A stretch of DNA of 50,018 bases from an uncultured Clostridia bacterium. Lineage in GTDB: Bacteria; Bacillota; Clostridia; Oscillospirales; Acutalibacteraceae. The notes beneath the pieces are model-generated. The model ran no database searches. It saw only the letters and a list, made by a program, of their open reading frames with translations, and was not told the DNA's origin. Every line of letters begins with the position of its first letter. Positions within the stretch are counted from its first letter, which is position 1. Of the stretch, positions 43,620 through 50,018 are shown in pieces. The stretch is taken from NCBI GenBank assembly GCA_937907605.1, contig CALCYI010000075.1:1-50018 (forward strand). Reading direction: 5' to 3'. Both the position numbers and the translations under genes were made by a program.

Positions 43620-44549
43620 TTAATCATCAAACAGCACCGTGCTGAAATACCTTTCTCCCGTGTCGGGAAGTACCGTTACTACCGTTTTGCCCTTACCGAG
43701 TCTGCGCGCAAGCTTAATCGCAGCCGCAACATTGGAGCCGCTTGAAATACCGCACATTATACCCTCCTCGCTTGCAAGACGTCTTGCCGTCCTGATAGCC
43801 TCCTCGTCGGATATAACGCAGATATTATCGTAAATCTTTGTGTTAAGGTTTTCGGGTATAAGCCCGTCGCCGATACCCATCTGGAGATGAGTACCGATTG
43901 AGCCCCCGCTGAGGATAGCAGCGTCGGCAGGCTCCACCGCCCATATAGTAATAGCGGGGTTCTGTCTTTTAAGCACCTCGCCGATACCGCTAATAGTACC
44001 ACCCGTGCCTACCCCGCTGCAAAAGCCGTCTATATCGCAGTTAACCTGCTCAAGTATCTCGGTTGCTGTATAGTAAATATGCGCTTTGGGGTTATCGGGA
44101 TTGTCAAACTGCGAGGGAATATAAACGTTTTCGTCCTCTTTTGCCATTCTCTGAGCGGTTGCTATACACTCCGCGATACACTTTCCGATATCGCCGTCGT
44201 CATGGATTAAAACCACCTCTGCGCCGTAGTTTTTAACAAGCTTTCTTCGCTCCTCGGATACGGAATCGGGCATTATGATAACAACCTTGTAGCCCATAAC
44301 GGCGCCTACGAGCGCAATTCCTATCCCCTGATTACCGCTCGTGGGTTCAACGATAATGGAATTCTCGTTGATTTTGCCTTTCTCTTTCGCCCTCATCAGC
44401 ATATTATACGCAGTTCTCGTTTTAATCGAGCCGCCTATATTTACGCCCTCGTATTTTACAAAAATCTGGGCGCTGTCCTCGTCAACAAGACGGTTGAGCT
44501 TTATCATCGGGGTATGCCCGATAGCGTCCAGAATTGTATTATAAACCAT
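43620..44549 (-). CDS. cysK: Cysteine synthase (O-acetylserine sulfhydrylase)
   Basis: 309 residues, fold-type II PLP enzyme. It makes cysteine from O-acetylserine and sulfide. Seen: PLP Lys43 in GGSIKTRTAYNM, the loop TSGNQGIG near residue 70 (Gln where Thr is usual), and phosphate loop GTGGTISG near 180. A cystathionine-beta-synthase-like or other beta-replacement enzyme is possible because of the Gln. GAGGGG precedes ATG. First in an operon with two ABC half-transporters. Confidence 0.9.
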   Translation of the reverse strand: MVYNTILDAIGHTPMIKLNRLVDEDSAQIFVKYEGVNIGGSIKTRTAYNMLMRAKEKGKINENSIIVEPTSGNQGIGIALVGAVMGYKVVIIMPDSVSEERRKLVKNYGAEVVLIHDDGDIGKCIAECIATAQRMAKEDENVYIPSQFDNPDNPKAHIYYTATEILEQVNCDIDGFCSGVGTGGTISGIGEVLKRQNPAITIWAVEPADAAILSGGSIGTHLQMGIGDGLIPENLNTKIYDNICVISDEEAIRTARRLASEEGIMCGISSGSNVAAAIKLARRLGKGKTVVTVLPDTGERYFSTVLFDD

Positions 44550-44585
44550 TGTAACCCCTCGTTTTGTCTTTAATATAGTAATATT

Positions 44586-44614
44586 AAGATATTAAAAAAT
44601 ATTCCTTTTGTCAA
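44586..44614 (-). promoter_or_regulatory. Promoter of cysK operon
   Basis: Minus strand: TTGACA (44609-44614), 17-bp spacer, TATCTT (44586-44591). The leader is too short for a T-box or SAM riboswitch. Confidence 0.5.
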
Positions 44615-44618
44615 GTAC

Positions 44619-44646
44619 TTGAATTTATTAATAAATATGCTATAAT
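44619..44646 (+). promoter_or_regulatory. Promoter of Gfo/Idh/MocA gene
   Basis: TTGAAT (44619-44624), 16-bp spacer, TATAAT (44641-44646); its -35 box lies 4 bp from that of the divergent cysK promoter. Confidence 0.6.
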
Positions 44647-44687
44647 CAATTTGATTAATTTCGACTTTATTCTTGAGGTAAAAGCTT

Positions 44688-45998
44688 ATGGAAAAAAGAC
44701 CTATTACTGCTATCATTGTCGGAGCGGGACACAGAGCGTTCGTTTACAGCGAGCTTGCAAAGACGAATCCCGAGCTACTTAAAATCGTCGGCGTTGCCGA
44801 CCCGAACCCCGTGCGCAGAAAAAAAGCGATGGACTACTTCGGCTTCTCCGAGGATATGTGCTTTGAAAGCGCAGAAATTCTTGCAAAGCACGGTAAGCTT
44901 GCGGACGCGGTTATTAACGGCACAATGGATGAACAGCACCTTGAAACCGCAGTACCGCTTCTCGACGCAGGGTATAATATGCTGCTTGAAAAGCCCTTTG
45001 CAACGAACGAGGACGAGATGCAGCAGATTGTTGATGCTGCAAGGCGCAATAACGCTAAGGTTATGATTTGTCACGTTCTGCGCTACACTCCGTTTTACTA
45101 TATGATTAAGGAGCGCGTTGCGCGCGGGGAAATCGGCGACATTATTAATATTCAGACCTCGGAGCACGTTTCCTACCACCATCTCTCCACGTCGTACATA
45201 CGCGGTAAGTGGGCAAATTCAGACAAGTGCCATACCTCAATGCTGCTTGCAAAATGCTGCCACGACCTTGATATTATGATGTGGATAATGAGCGAGACGA
45301 AGCCCGTTGCGGTATCCTCCTTCGGAGGCAAATATCAGTTCAAGCCCGAAAACGCTCCCGAGGGCGCGGGGACGGTATGTATGAAGGACTGTACGCTTGT
45401 TAACACCTGCGACTTTTCTACTAAGAGACTTTATATCGACCACCCTGACCGCTGGTCCTTCTACGTATGGGACGCGCTTGAGGGCATTGATAACCCGACA
45501 ATTGAGGACAAAATAGCCCTTATGAAAACCGACAATCCGTATGCGCGCTGTATTTACAGATGCGACAACAACGTTGTTGACCACCAGAGCGTGCTTGTAA
45601 ACTTTGCAAGCGGCGCGACGGGAACTCACAATATGGTTGGCGGAAGCGCCGAGCCGAGAAGAAACATCCACATAATCGGCACAAAGGGCGAAATCTTCGG
45701 TAACTTTGAAGAATCAAAGTTTACGGTATTAAAAATAAATCCCTCGCCCGACGCTCACAACGGAGAATGCGACGTCGAAGAGGTTGACCTTAAAGTTACG
45801 GGTGATATGGTCGGCGCATACGGCGGACACGGCGGCGGCGATGAGAGGCTCGCTGAGGATTTCGTAAAGTATATCCGCGGTGAAGAGCCGAGCCTTGCCT
45901 GCACTTCAATTTTTGATTCAGTCGCGGGACACCTCTGCGTATACCTCGCAGACAGGTCAAGAGAGAATAACGGCGAGCCGATAAAAATCATTTTATAA
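44688..45998 (+). CDS. Gfo/Idh/MocA family oxidoreductase
   Basis: 436 residues. N-terminal Rossmann fold (AIIVGAGHRA near residue 10) and the family motif LLEKPFA near 103; then an alpha/beta substrate domain with a Cys-rich insert (CMKDCTLVNTC) near residue 230. It oxidises or reduces a sugar or cyclitol with NAD(P); the substrate is unknown. TGAGGT lies upstream of ATG. Single gene; the downstream inverted repeat at 46014-46043 lacks a U run, so read-through into tRNA-Leu is possible. Confidence 0.88.
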   Translation: MEKRPITAIIVGAGHRAFVYSELAKTNPELLKIVGVADPNPVRRKKAMDYFGFSEDMCFESAEILAKHGKLADAVINGTMDEQHLETAVPLLDAGYNMLLEKPFATNEDEMQQIVDAARRNNAKVMICHVLRYTPFYYMIKERVARGEIGDIINIQTSEHVSYHHLSTSYIRGKWANSDKCHTSMLLAKCCHDLDIMMWIMSETKPVAVSSFGGKYQFKPENAPEGAGTVCMKDCTLVNTCDFSTKRLYIDHPDRWSFYVWDALEGIDNPTIEDKIALMKTDNPYARCIYRCDNNVVDHQSVLVNFASGATGTHNMVGGSAEPRRNIHIIGTKGEIFGNFEESKFTVLKINPSPDAHNGECDVEEVDLKVTGDMVGAYGGHGGGDERLAEDFVKYIRGEEPSLACTSIFDSVAGHLCVYLADRSRENNGEPIKIIL

Positions 45999-46004
45999 AA
46001 AGCT

Positions 46005-46033
46005 TTGACAAACGTGCTTTGATATGCTATCAT
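46005..46033 (+). promoter_or_regulatory. Promoter of tRNA-Leu with overlapping inverted repeat
   Basis: TTGACA (46005-46010), 17 bp, TATCAT (46028-46033). A perfect 13-bp inverted repeat (GTGCTTTGATATG at 46014-46026, its complement at 46031-46043, 4-nt centre) spans the spacer, the -10 box and the start site. A second short repeat, TAGGCG/CGCCTA, is at 46045-46058 in the tRNA leader. Confidence 0.65.
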
Positions 46034-46063
46034 ATCAAAGCACATAGGCGCACGCCTAAATAA

Positions 46064-46148
46064 GCAGGAGTGGCGGAATAGGCAGACGCGCAGGTTTCAG
46101 GTACCTGTTGTTCACGCAGTGTGGGTTCAAGTCCCATCTCCTGCACCA
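46064..46148 (+). tRNA. tRNA-Leu(CAG)
   Basis: Acceptor stem GCAGGAG/CTCCTGC with encoded CCA (46146-46148). The anticodon arm is CAGGT, loop TTCAGGT, ACCTG with anticodon CAG at 46098-46100. A longer variable arm as in class II tRNAs and T loop TTCAAGT are present. It decodes CUG. Confidence 0.95.
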
Positions 46149-46149
46149 A

Positions 46150-46185
46150 AAGAACTCAGACACTTTTAGGTGTTTGGGTTCTTTT
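46150..46185 (+). terminator. Terminator of tRNA-Leu
   Basis: AAGAACTCAGACAC (46150-46163) and its partner (46170-46183) form 14 bp with two G-U pairs, starting just past CCA; a short T run follows. Confidence 0.75.
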
Positions 46186-46190
46186 CTTAC

Positions 46191-46300
46191 TGGTGGGACT
46201 TGAAACGAGCTTCTGCTTTTTGCTGTGCAACTTGTTGCTGAGCAAAAACAGGAAGAAGCCCCAGTGGGGCTTCTGTCCGCGAGAAGAAAGTCCCATCTCC
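46191..46300. repeat. tRNA-like fragments and hairpins after tRNA-Leu
   Basis: TGGGACTTGAA (46194-46204) is an inverted copy of the T arm of the tRNA (46126-46136), and AGTCCCATCTCC (46289-46300) is a direct 12-nt copy of its 3' part (46130-46141). Between them lies AGAAGCCCC/GGGGCTTCT (46254-46274), a perfect 9-bp hairpin. No gene is seen in 46185-46394. It may be tRNA debris from integration events. Confidence 0.5.
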
Positions 46301-46348
46301 ATTTTTGTAATTATTGTGGGTTTAATACATTGACCAATGGCACCAATA

Positions 46349-46380
46349 AAAGAGTAGTAACCGCAAGGTCACTACTCTTT
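46349..46380 (-). terminator. Terminator after the chimeric gene
   Basis: AAAGAGTAGT and ACTACTCTTT (46349-46358 with 46371-46380), with an inner CC/GG pair. On the minus strand it is followed by TTTTATT. It probably served the phosphatase gene whose 3' end remains at 46395-46571. Confidence 0.8.
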
Positions 46381-46394
46381 AAAATATTTCTCAC

Positions 46395-46571
46395 TTATTT
46401 AATTGATTTATTTGAAACGATAAAGGTAATGCGTTCCTCGAAGGAGGGACCTCCATGATTTCTTTTAATACCGCCGTGGTCGGTGGTAATCAGAATGAGC
46501 CAGTCCTCCGTAGCGTAGGTATCGCGGCTTTCAATAGCTTCAATAATATCCATGCCCGTTGCTTCGGCATT
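46395..46571 (-). pseudogene. 3' remnant of an alkaline-phosphatase-superfamily gene
   Basis: The final 58 codons encode ATGMDIIEAIESRD, EDWLILITTDHGG and NHGGPSFEERITFIV, the metal-binding C-terminus of phosphodiesterase/sulfatase-type proteins (Asp-His and His ligands). The preceding sequence belongs to a mobile-element protein. The fusion point is near 46571 and in frame. The 5' part of this phosphatase is not in the window. Confidence 0.7.
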
Positions 46572-49500
46572 TCTGAAGCCGTTATAATCCGTTATCTGAT
46601 TTCTTACGGATTCGGGTACCCAGATACGCGTGGTCTGTATCATTTTCCTGAGTCCGCTGTACTGGTCAAATATTTCCGTATCCTTCCATACGCTGTTGTT
46701 GAGTATATTTGTCGCTATGTCCTTTGTTTCTCTGAATAAATATTCCTCGTTAACTCTTTTACCCTTGTTTGCCATATAGTCAAACAGCGCTGAAACTTGA
46801 CTGCGTAAACGGTTTTTGTTATATGTGCTGTGATATTCCTTTAAAAGCTCGTCGCAGTATTTATTAATGAATTTCTGGTCAAGGTAGTGCTTGCTTGTAT
46901 GAAATTCTTTTTTTAGGTTCTCGTTTCTTGCCGTAACAACCTCAAGTCTTTTCTTAAGGTTCGTCATTGCCTCCTGTAAGACCTCGTTCTCATTAAGGAG
47001 GTCGACCGCAACGCGCCCCATCGGCGTTAAGTCTTCTCTCCGAGCGTATATGGCAGTTTCGCCGAGTGTCCCCTCGGGTATTTCGCTGTATCCGTAGTGT
47101 TCCAAAACGTCGAGCGGTAAAATGTCGGGATAATATTTGTTGACATAATCGAGCAAATTGGTTATACTAATAGAGGAAGCGGTAAGAGAAACGTCACTTT
47201 GTGATGAAAGCTCTGGCTCGATGAGAGCAGTCGCTTCCTTTTTTGCGTTTACAGCATACAAAACGTCAATGCTTGCAATTTCATTTGTCGTACTGTTTAC
47301 AATAAAAGATACTACGTACGGCTCGTTATTCTGATTTTTTGCTATGCCTATGAGGGCATAGCTTTTTTCAGTATTATCGCTCTTAGGTATTAATTCATTT
47401 ATCCTGATTGCGTTTTTGAGTATCGGACCGATATTTTCTGTTACAGGAGCAATTATACTGAATCTTCGGTCTAACGAGTGGCGTAAGCTCTTCTTTGATA
47501 CAAGAATGTTTGTATCAATATCGTCCACGTAAACAAAAATGTTGCCCTGCTTATCTTTATGACCTACAGACAAAGCGCTATTTATTCCGTCATTGACTAC
47601 GCTTTCTCTTTTTGCCTTACCTACAGAATAATCATTTTTGTCGTTAATACTTGTAACCTTCATATCCGGCTTTGTCTTAAAGTATTCGTAAGAATATTTT
47701 TCATTCTCCCTCTTGGCGTAGCGAATATCAGCGTTTTTTTCGTTAAACCTCTCCTCAAGCGGAATAATCTCGTTGTTGTTGTCGTACGTAACCGCGTCAG
47801 CCGACTTAACGTTCTCGGGCTTAAAAGCAACTGCGATATAGTCGGCAATACCTGGCTCGGTGCCTCTTCCGCCGTCGTCTTTAATGTTTTTAAAAATAAC
47901 CCCGTCATAGTCGTTCTCGTATGCATATTTTGCTACTTGTCTTGTTGTTCTGTACTCCTTTATATTTTCGGCTGGCTTACCGTTACTGTCTCTCCAGTTT
48001 TCGCCTAACCACCCTATGTTGTGCCAATTATTTCCGTGGCAATCTACAACAAGCGGATTTTCAAGCTTTGCATAAAGAGCGTAATTGCCTTTTTCAGAAG
48101 ACCTCCCGTATTGCTTGAAATATTCAAGCAATTTATTGTTTGCTTCTTCTCTGGTAAATAGTTCCCCTGTGTTGTTGTTCCTGATTAGTTTTGATTCACT
48201 TTTAAGAGCTTCCCTTGCATTCTCAATGAATTTGTAATGCACTGAGTAATCTCCGCCGAACGCCTCAATAGCCTTTGTGTTTCTTTCCATACGGTCGATA
48301 TAATCGTTGTCAATAATAACAAAATCAGTAACATAAACGTTTTTACGGATTCTGTTATACTGATTCAACTTTAACGCAACATCATCCAACGACATTTCCC
48401 GTACTTCTTTTTCATAGTTTCTGCGTTCAATGATTTTGCGCTCGGCTTTAATTCCCGAGTAACTCTGTGCCGTATCTATGTCAGATGTAAGGAATATACT
48501 GCGCTTATCGTCCATACGGTTAAGGTCAAACTCTGTAAAGCCAAAGGACTGGGTACCGTGGTACAGTTTCAGCGGTGTTTTGCCGTCCACGCTGTATGCG
48601 CCCCACTTCATTGCCGCTTCGTCAACATACTTCTGCGCCGTCGCCTCGTCCCCCTGCTCTGCTGCTTGCATGTAGGATTGTCTTAATGAGTAAGCTGCTC
48701 CATTAGTTGCAGCAGTTCCTTTTCTGTTGTGCTTTCCTTTTGCAAGAGATTGTAGATACTTTCTACGATATTTTGATGACCATTCTCCCGAGCGAATAAA
48801 TCTATCAGCTTCTCGTAAGTATCTCTGGAAAATCTTTCCCGAACTATTTTCCCAGCTTCTAAGTCTTTTGTAAATAAGGTCTTCTGCACTATCGTACTCC
48901 TCCAAATCGTTAATTGTGTTTATCACTTCATCATAATTATATCCTAAATCTTCAAAGATGTAAACGCTGTGAACATCAAGTGTCCCGTTTACTGTACCTG
49001 AAAAGCAAATATATTTGTGTTTCCCGTCTTTAAGGAGCATATCATAATATGCCTTTTCTCCATATTCGTACTCTTTGCCTTTTTCAAGTTTCGCTTTTTC
49101 TCTTTCCATAATGGATTGCTCGTTCTCATCTTCAAATGCACTTAAATATTCGTACTCTTCAACATTTCTCCGTGCATACTGCGCCTCGCCGTTTACCTCA
49201 GCGTTATTACCCTGCGCCTCGTTCAGACATTCCTTCATCATGTCAACAATCTGCTTCTGGGCTTCAACGTCATTATGAATAGAGCGGTATTCCGCGTTTG
49301 TCCCTGCAAGCTCCCGCAGGGCTTCTTCTATTTTACTGAAGAATTCGCTGAAGAAGTCGAGCACCTTCTTAGCAAGGCTTCTGTCCTGCTTAACGAGCTC
49401 TTCAAAGTTTTCCCTCTGAGAGAGCACACCGAAGCAAGCGTTACCCGCCATTTCGGATTCCACCTTGCTTTTCTGCTCCGCTTCACTCAGCTTGTCAAAG

Positions 49501-49748
49501 CCGTAAAGCTCGCTGATTTTTGCAAACTCCGCGTCATAATCATATGCGGCGTCCGCCTTAAGTGTCTCAATTATAAAGCTCTTGAGCTTGCTCGCCGTTT
49601 CTGACGCGTTTTCCTCTAAGTAATGGAATACCTCATGCCCTGCGTAAACGCTCATAAAACCGCCCTGTGCGTCAAGCGGCAGTATGATTTTTCCGTTTGT
49701 ATACAGTCCGTTAGCGTCCTCAAAGCCTGCAAGCTCTGTATTCTCCAC
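46395..49748 (-). CDS. Chimeric, 5'-truncated mobile-element polyvalent protein
   Basis: 1117 residues from a GTG at 49748, yet the frame stays open upstream to a TAA near 49820 and reads like protein (ending IEFIIVEN), so the real 5' part is missing. Regions: HEVFH (38-42), an HExxH metallopeptidase-like motif; an ADP-ribosyltransferase-like part opening KLYHGTQ near 395-665 (YIAVAFKPENVKSADAVTYD closes it); a MuF-C/PBECR-like part near 700-900 with KKSLRHSLDRRF; a helical large-polyvalent-protein part to about 1058 (VPESVRNQITDYNGFR). The last 58 residues (EDWLILITTDHGG, NHGGPSFEER) belong to the alkaline-phosphatase/sulfatase superfamily. Such multi-domain proteins travel on prophages and conjugative elements. 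Probably a relic. Confidence 0.75.
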   Translation of the reverse strand: MENTELAGFEDANGLYTNGKIILPLDAQGGFMSVYAGHEVFHYLEENASETASKLKSFIIETLKADAAYDYDAEFAKISELYGFDKLSEAEQKSKVESEMAGNACFGVLSQRENFEELVKQDRSLAKKVLDFFSEFFSKIEEALRELAGTNAEYRSIHNDVEAQKQIVDMMKECLNEAQGNNAEVNGEAQYARRNVEEYEYLSAFEDENEQSIMEREKAKLEKGKEYEYGEKAYYDMLLKDGKHKYICFSGTVNGTLDVHSVYIFEDLGYNYDEVINTINDLEEYDSAEDLIYKRLRSWENSSGKIFQRYLREADRFIRSGEWSSKYRRKYLQSLAKGKHNRKGTAATNGAAYSLRQSYMQAAEQGDEATAQKYVDEAAMKWGAYSVDGKTPLKLYHGTQSFGFTEFDLNRMDDKRSIFLTSDIDTAQSYSGIKAERKIIERRNYEKEVREMSLDDVALKLNQYNRIRKNVYVTDFVIIDNDYIDRMERNTKAIEAFGGDYSVHYKFIENAREALKSESKLIRNNNTGELFTREEANNKLLEYFKQYGRSSEKGNYALYAKLENPLVVDCHGNNWHNIGWLGENWRDSNGKPAENIKEYRTTRQVAKYAYENDYDGVIFKNIKDDGGRGTEPGIADYIAVAFKPENVKSADAVTYDNNNEIIPLEERFNEKNADIRYAKRENEKYSYEYFKTKPDMKVTSINDKNDYSVGKAKRESVVNDGINSALSVGHKDKQGNIFVYVDDIDTNILVSKKSLRHSLDRRFSIIAPVTENIGPILKNAIRINELIPKSDNTEKSYALIGIAKNQNNEPYVVSFIVNSTTNEIASIDVLYAVNAKKEATALIEPELSSQSDVSLTASSISITNLLDYVNKYYPDILPLDVLEHYGYSEIPEGTLGETAIYARREDLTPMGRVAVDLLNENEVLQEAMTNLKKRLEVVTARNENLKKEFHTSKHYLDQKFINKYCDELLKEYHSTYNKNRLRSQVSALFDYMANKGKRVNEEYLFRETKDIATNILNNSVWKDTEIFDQYSGLRKMIQTTRIWVPESVRNQITDYNGFRNAEATGMDIIEAIESRDTYATEDWLILITTDHGGIKRNHGGPSFEERITFIVSNKSIK
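48683..48889 (-). other. Alternate-frame ORF inside the polyvalent gene
   Basis: A 68-codon frame, GTG start with GGAGGAG 7 nt before it, ending in LMEQLTH. Its composition (FARENGHQNIVESIYNLLQKES) looks more protein-like than the Arg/Ser-rich main frame (residues 286-355 of the large protein). This could be an overlapping small gene or a mark of frameshifts in a decaying gene. Confidence 0.4.
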
Positions 49749-50018
49749 TATAATAAACTCGATACCGTATTTCTTACCGAACGCGTTTAAGAGGTCAATT
49801 TCCCGCCGACCTGTATGTTGCTGTTATAAATATCGTTTTTTCTCTTATTAGTATATACCTTCCAACAAATTACAGTAAGACAACATAGTTAAAGAAAAAA
49901 TGCAGGAAGAGCTTGGGGTGTCCTACGCAAAGAAGAATAGGTTTTGGCTTTGTCCTTTTGCCTCTAAAGAAATTAAAAGCCGCCTGAATACGCGAGTATG
50001 CAGGCGGCTTTGTAATCC
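49749..50018. other. Right-edge region without a clear gene
   Basis: The first 70 bases are the residual 5' frame of the polyvalent protein up to a stop. The rest, 49830-49970, is A/T-rich and holds only short frames. No promoter stands out. Confidence 0.5.
49976..50011. terminator. Terminator at the right edge
   Basis: AAAGCCGCCTG and CAGGCGGCTTT (11 bp), with inner ATAC/GTAT and loop GCGA. It probably ends a minus-strand gene lying beyond the window, or a small + strand unit. Confidence 0.75.

Noticed and set aside
44550..44687. A riboswitch or T-box before cysK
   Set aside because: Only about 35 nt lie between the promoter and the ATG, too short for either.
46161..46333. A + strand ORF across the tRNA 3' region
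   Set aside because: It covers tRNA terminator and hairpins, with no start signal.
49900..50018. A + strand frame from ATG 49900 running to the window end
   Set aside because: It has no ribosome site and runs straight through the strong hairpin at 49976-50011, so it is unlikely to be coding.

Overview
The window looks like chromosomal DNA of a gut-type low-to-mid GC Clostridia, probably Oscillospirales/Ruminococcaceae-like. The support is a SCIFF ranthipeptide locus, a TSCPD-domain protein, a long-form HPF, a membrane pyrophosphatase, formate-THF ligase, strong AGGAGG ribosome sites, frequent TTG/GTG starts and consensus sigma-A promoters. Genus assignment is inference; no rRNA gene is present.

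Layout. 1-6.9 kb: two small membrane/zinc-ribbon genes, a GPH sugar:cation symporter in tandem with a membrane pyrophosphatase, a membrane-anchored XRE regulator and exonuclease III. 6.9-10.6 kb: a heterodimeric ABC exporter behind a promoter with a perfect 16-bp palindromic operator. 10.6-14.1 kb: a membrane protein, an Orn/Lys/Arg-decarboxylase-fold enzyme and the SCIFF system (48-residue precursor, internal terminator, radical SAM maturase). 14.1-16.5 kb: small regulator and membrane genes. 16.6-21.2 kb: aconitase, isocitrate dehydrogenase, Rex and an unknown protein in one operon. 21.2-23.7 kb: secreted glucosaminidase and a divergent XRE regulator. 23.7-27.5 kb: arabinose operon (FGGY kinase, araA, araD). 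27.5-33.9 kb: membrane protein, lipoprotein, fhs-tsaE-tsaB-rpiB operon, rodA-type gene. 33.9-38.4 kb: CobW metallochaperone with a huge His/Asp tract; TSCPD protein, GH36-like glycosidase and a zinc-ribbon signal peptidase. 38.4-46 kb: methyltransferase behind an apparent leader-peptide attenuator, HPF, an ABC pair downstream of a cysteine synthase, and a Gfo/Idh/MocA oxidoreductase. 46-50 kb: tRNA-Leu(CAG), tRNA-like debris, and a mobile-element polyvalent protein missing its 5' end and fused at its 3' end to the tail of an alkaline-phosphatase-superfamily gene.

Most promising for follow-up: (i) the 29-codon leader ORF, whose last codons are complementary to the 5' arm of a terminator just before a SAM methyltransferase, the architecture of ribosome-mediated attenuation; (ii) a SCIFF peptide with Ser in place of the usual fourth core Cys and an extra N-terminal Cys; (iii) the chimeric polyvalent gene; (iv) a REP-like palindrome read in frame inside an ABC exporter. 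Start codons were chosen by ribosome-site spacing and often differ from the longest open frame.
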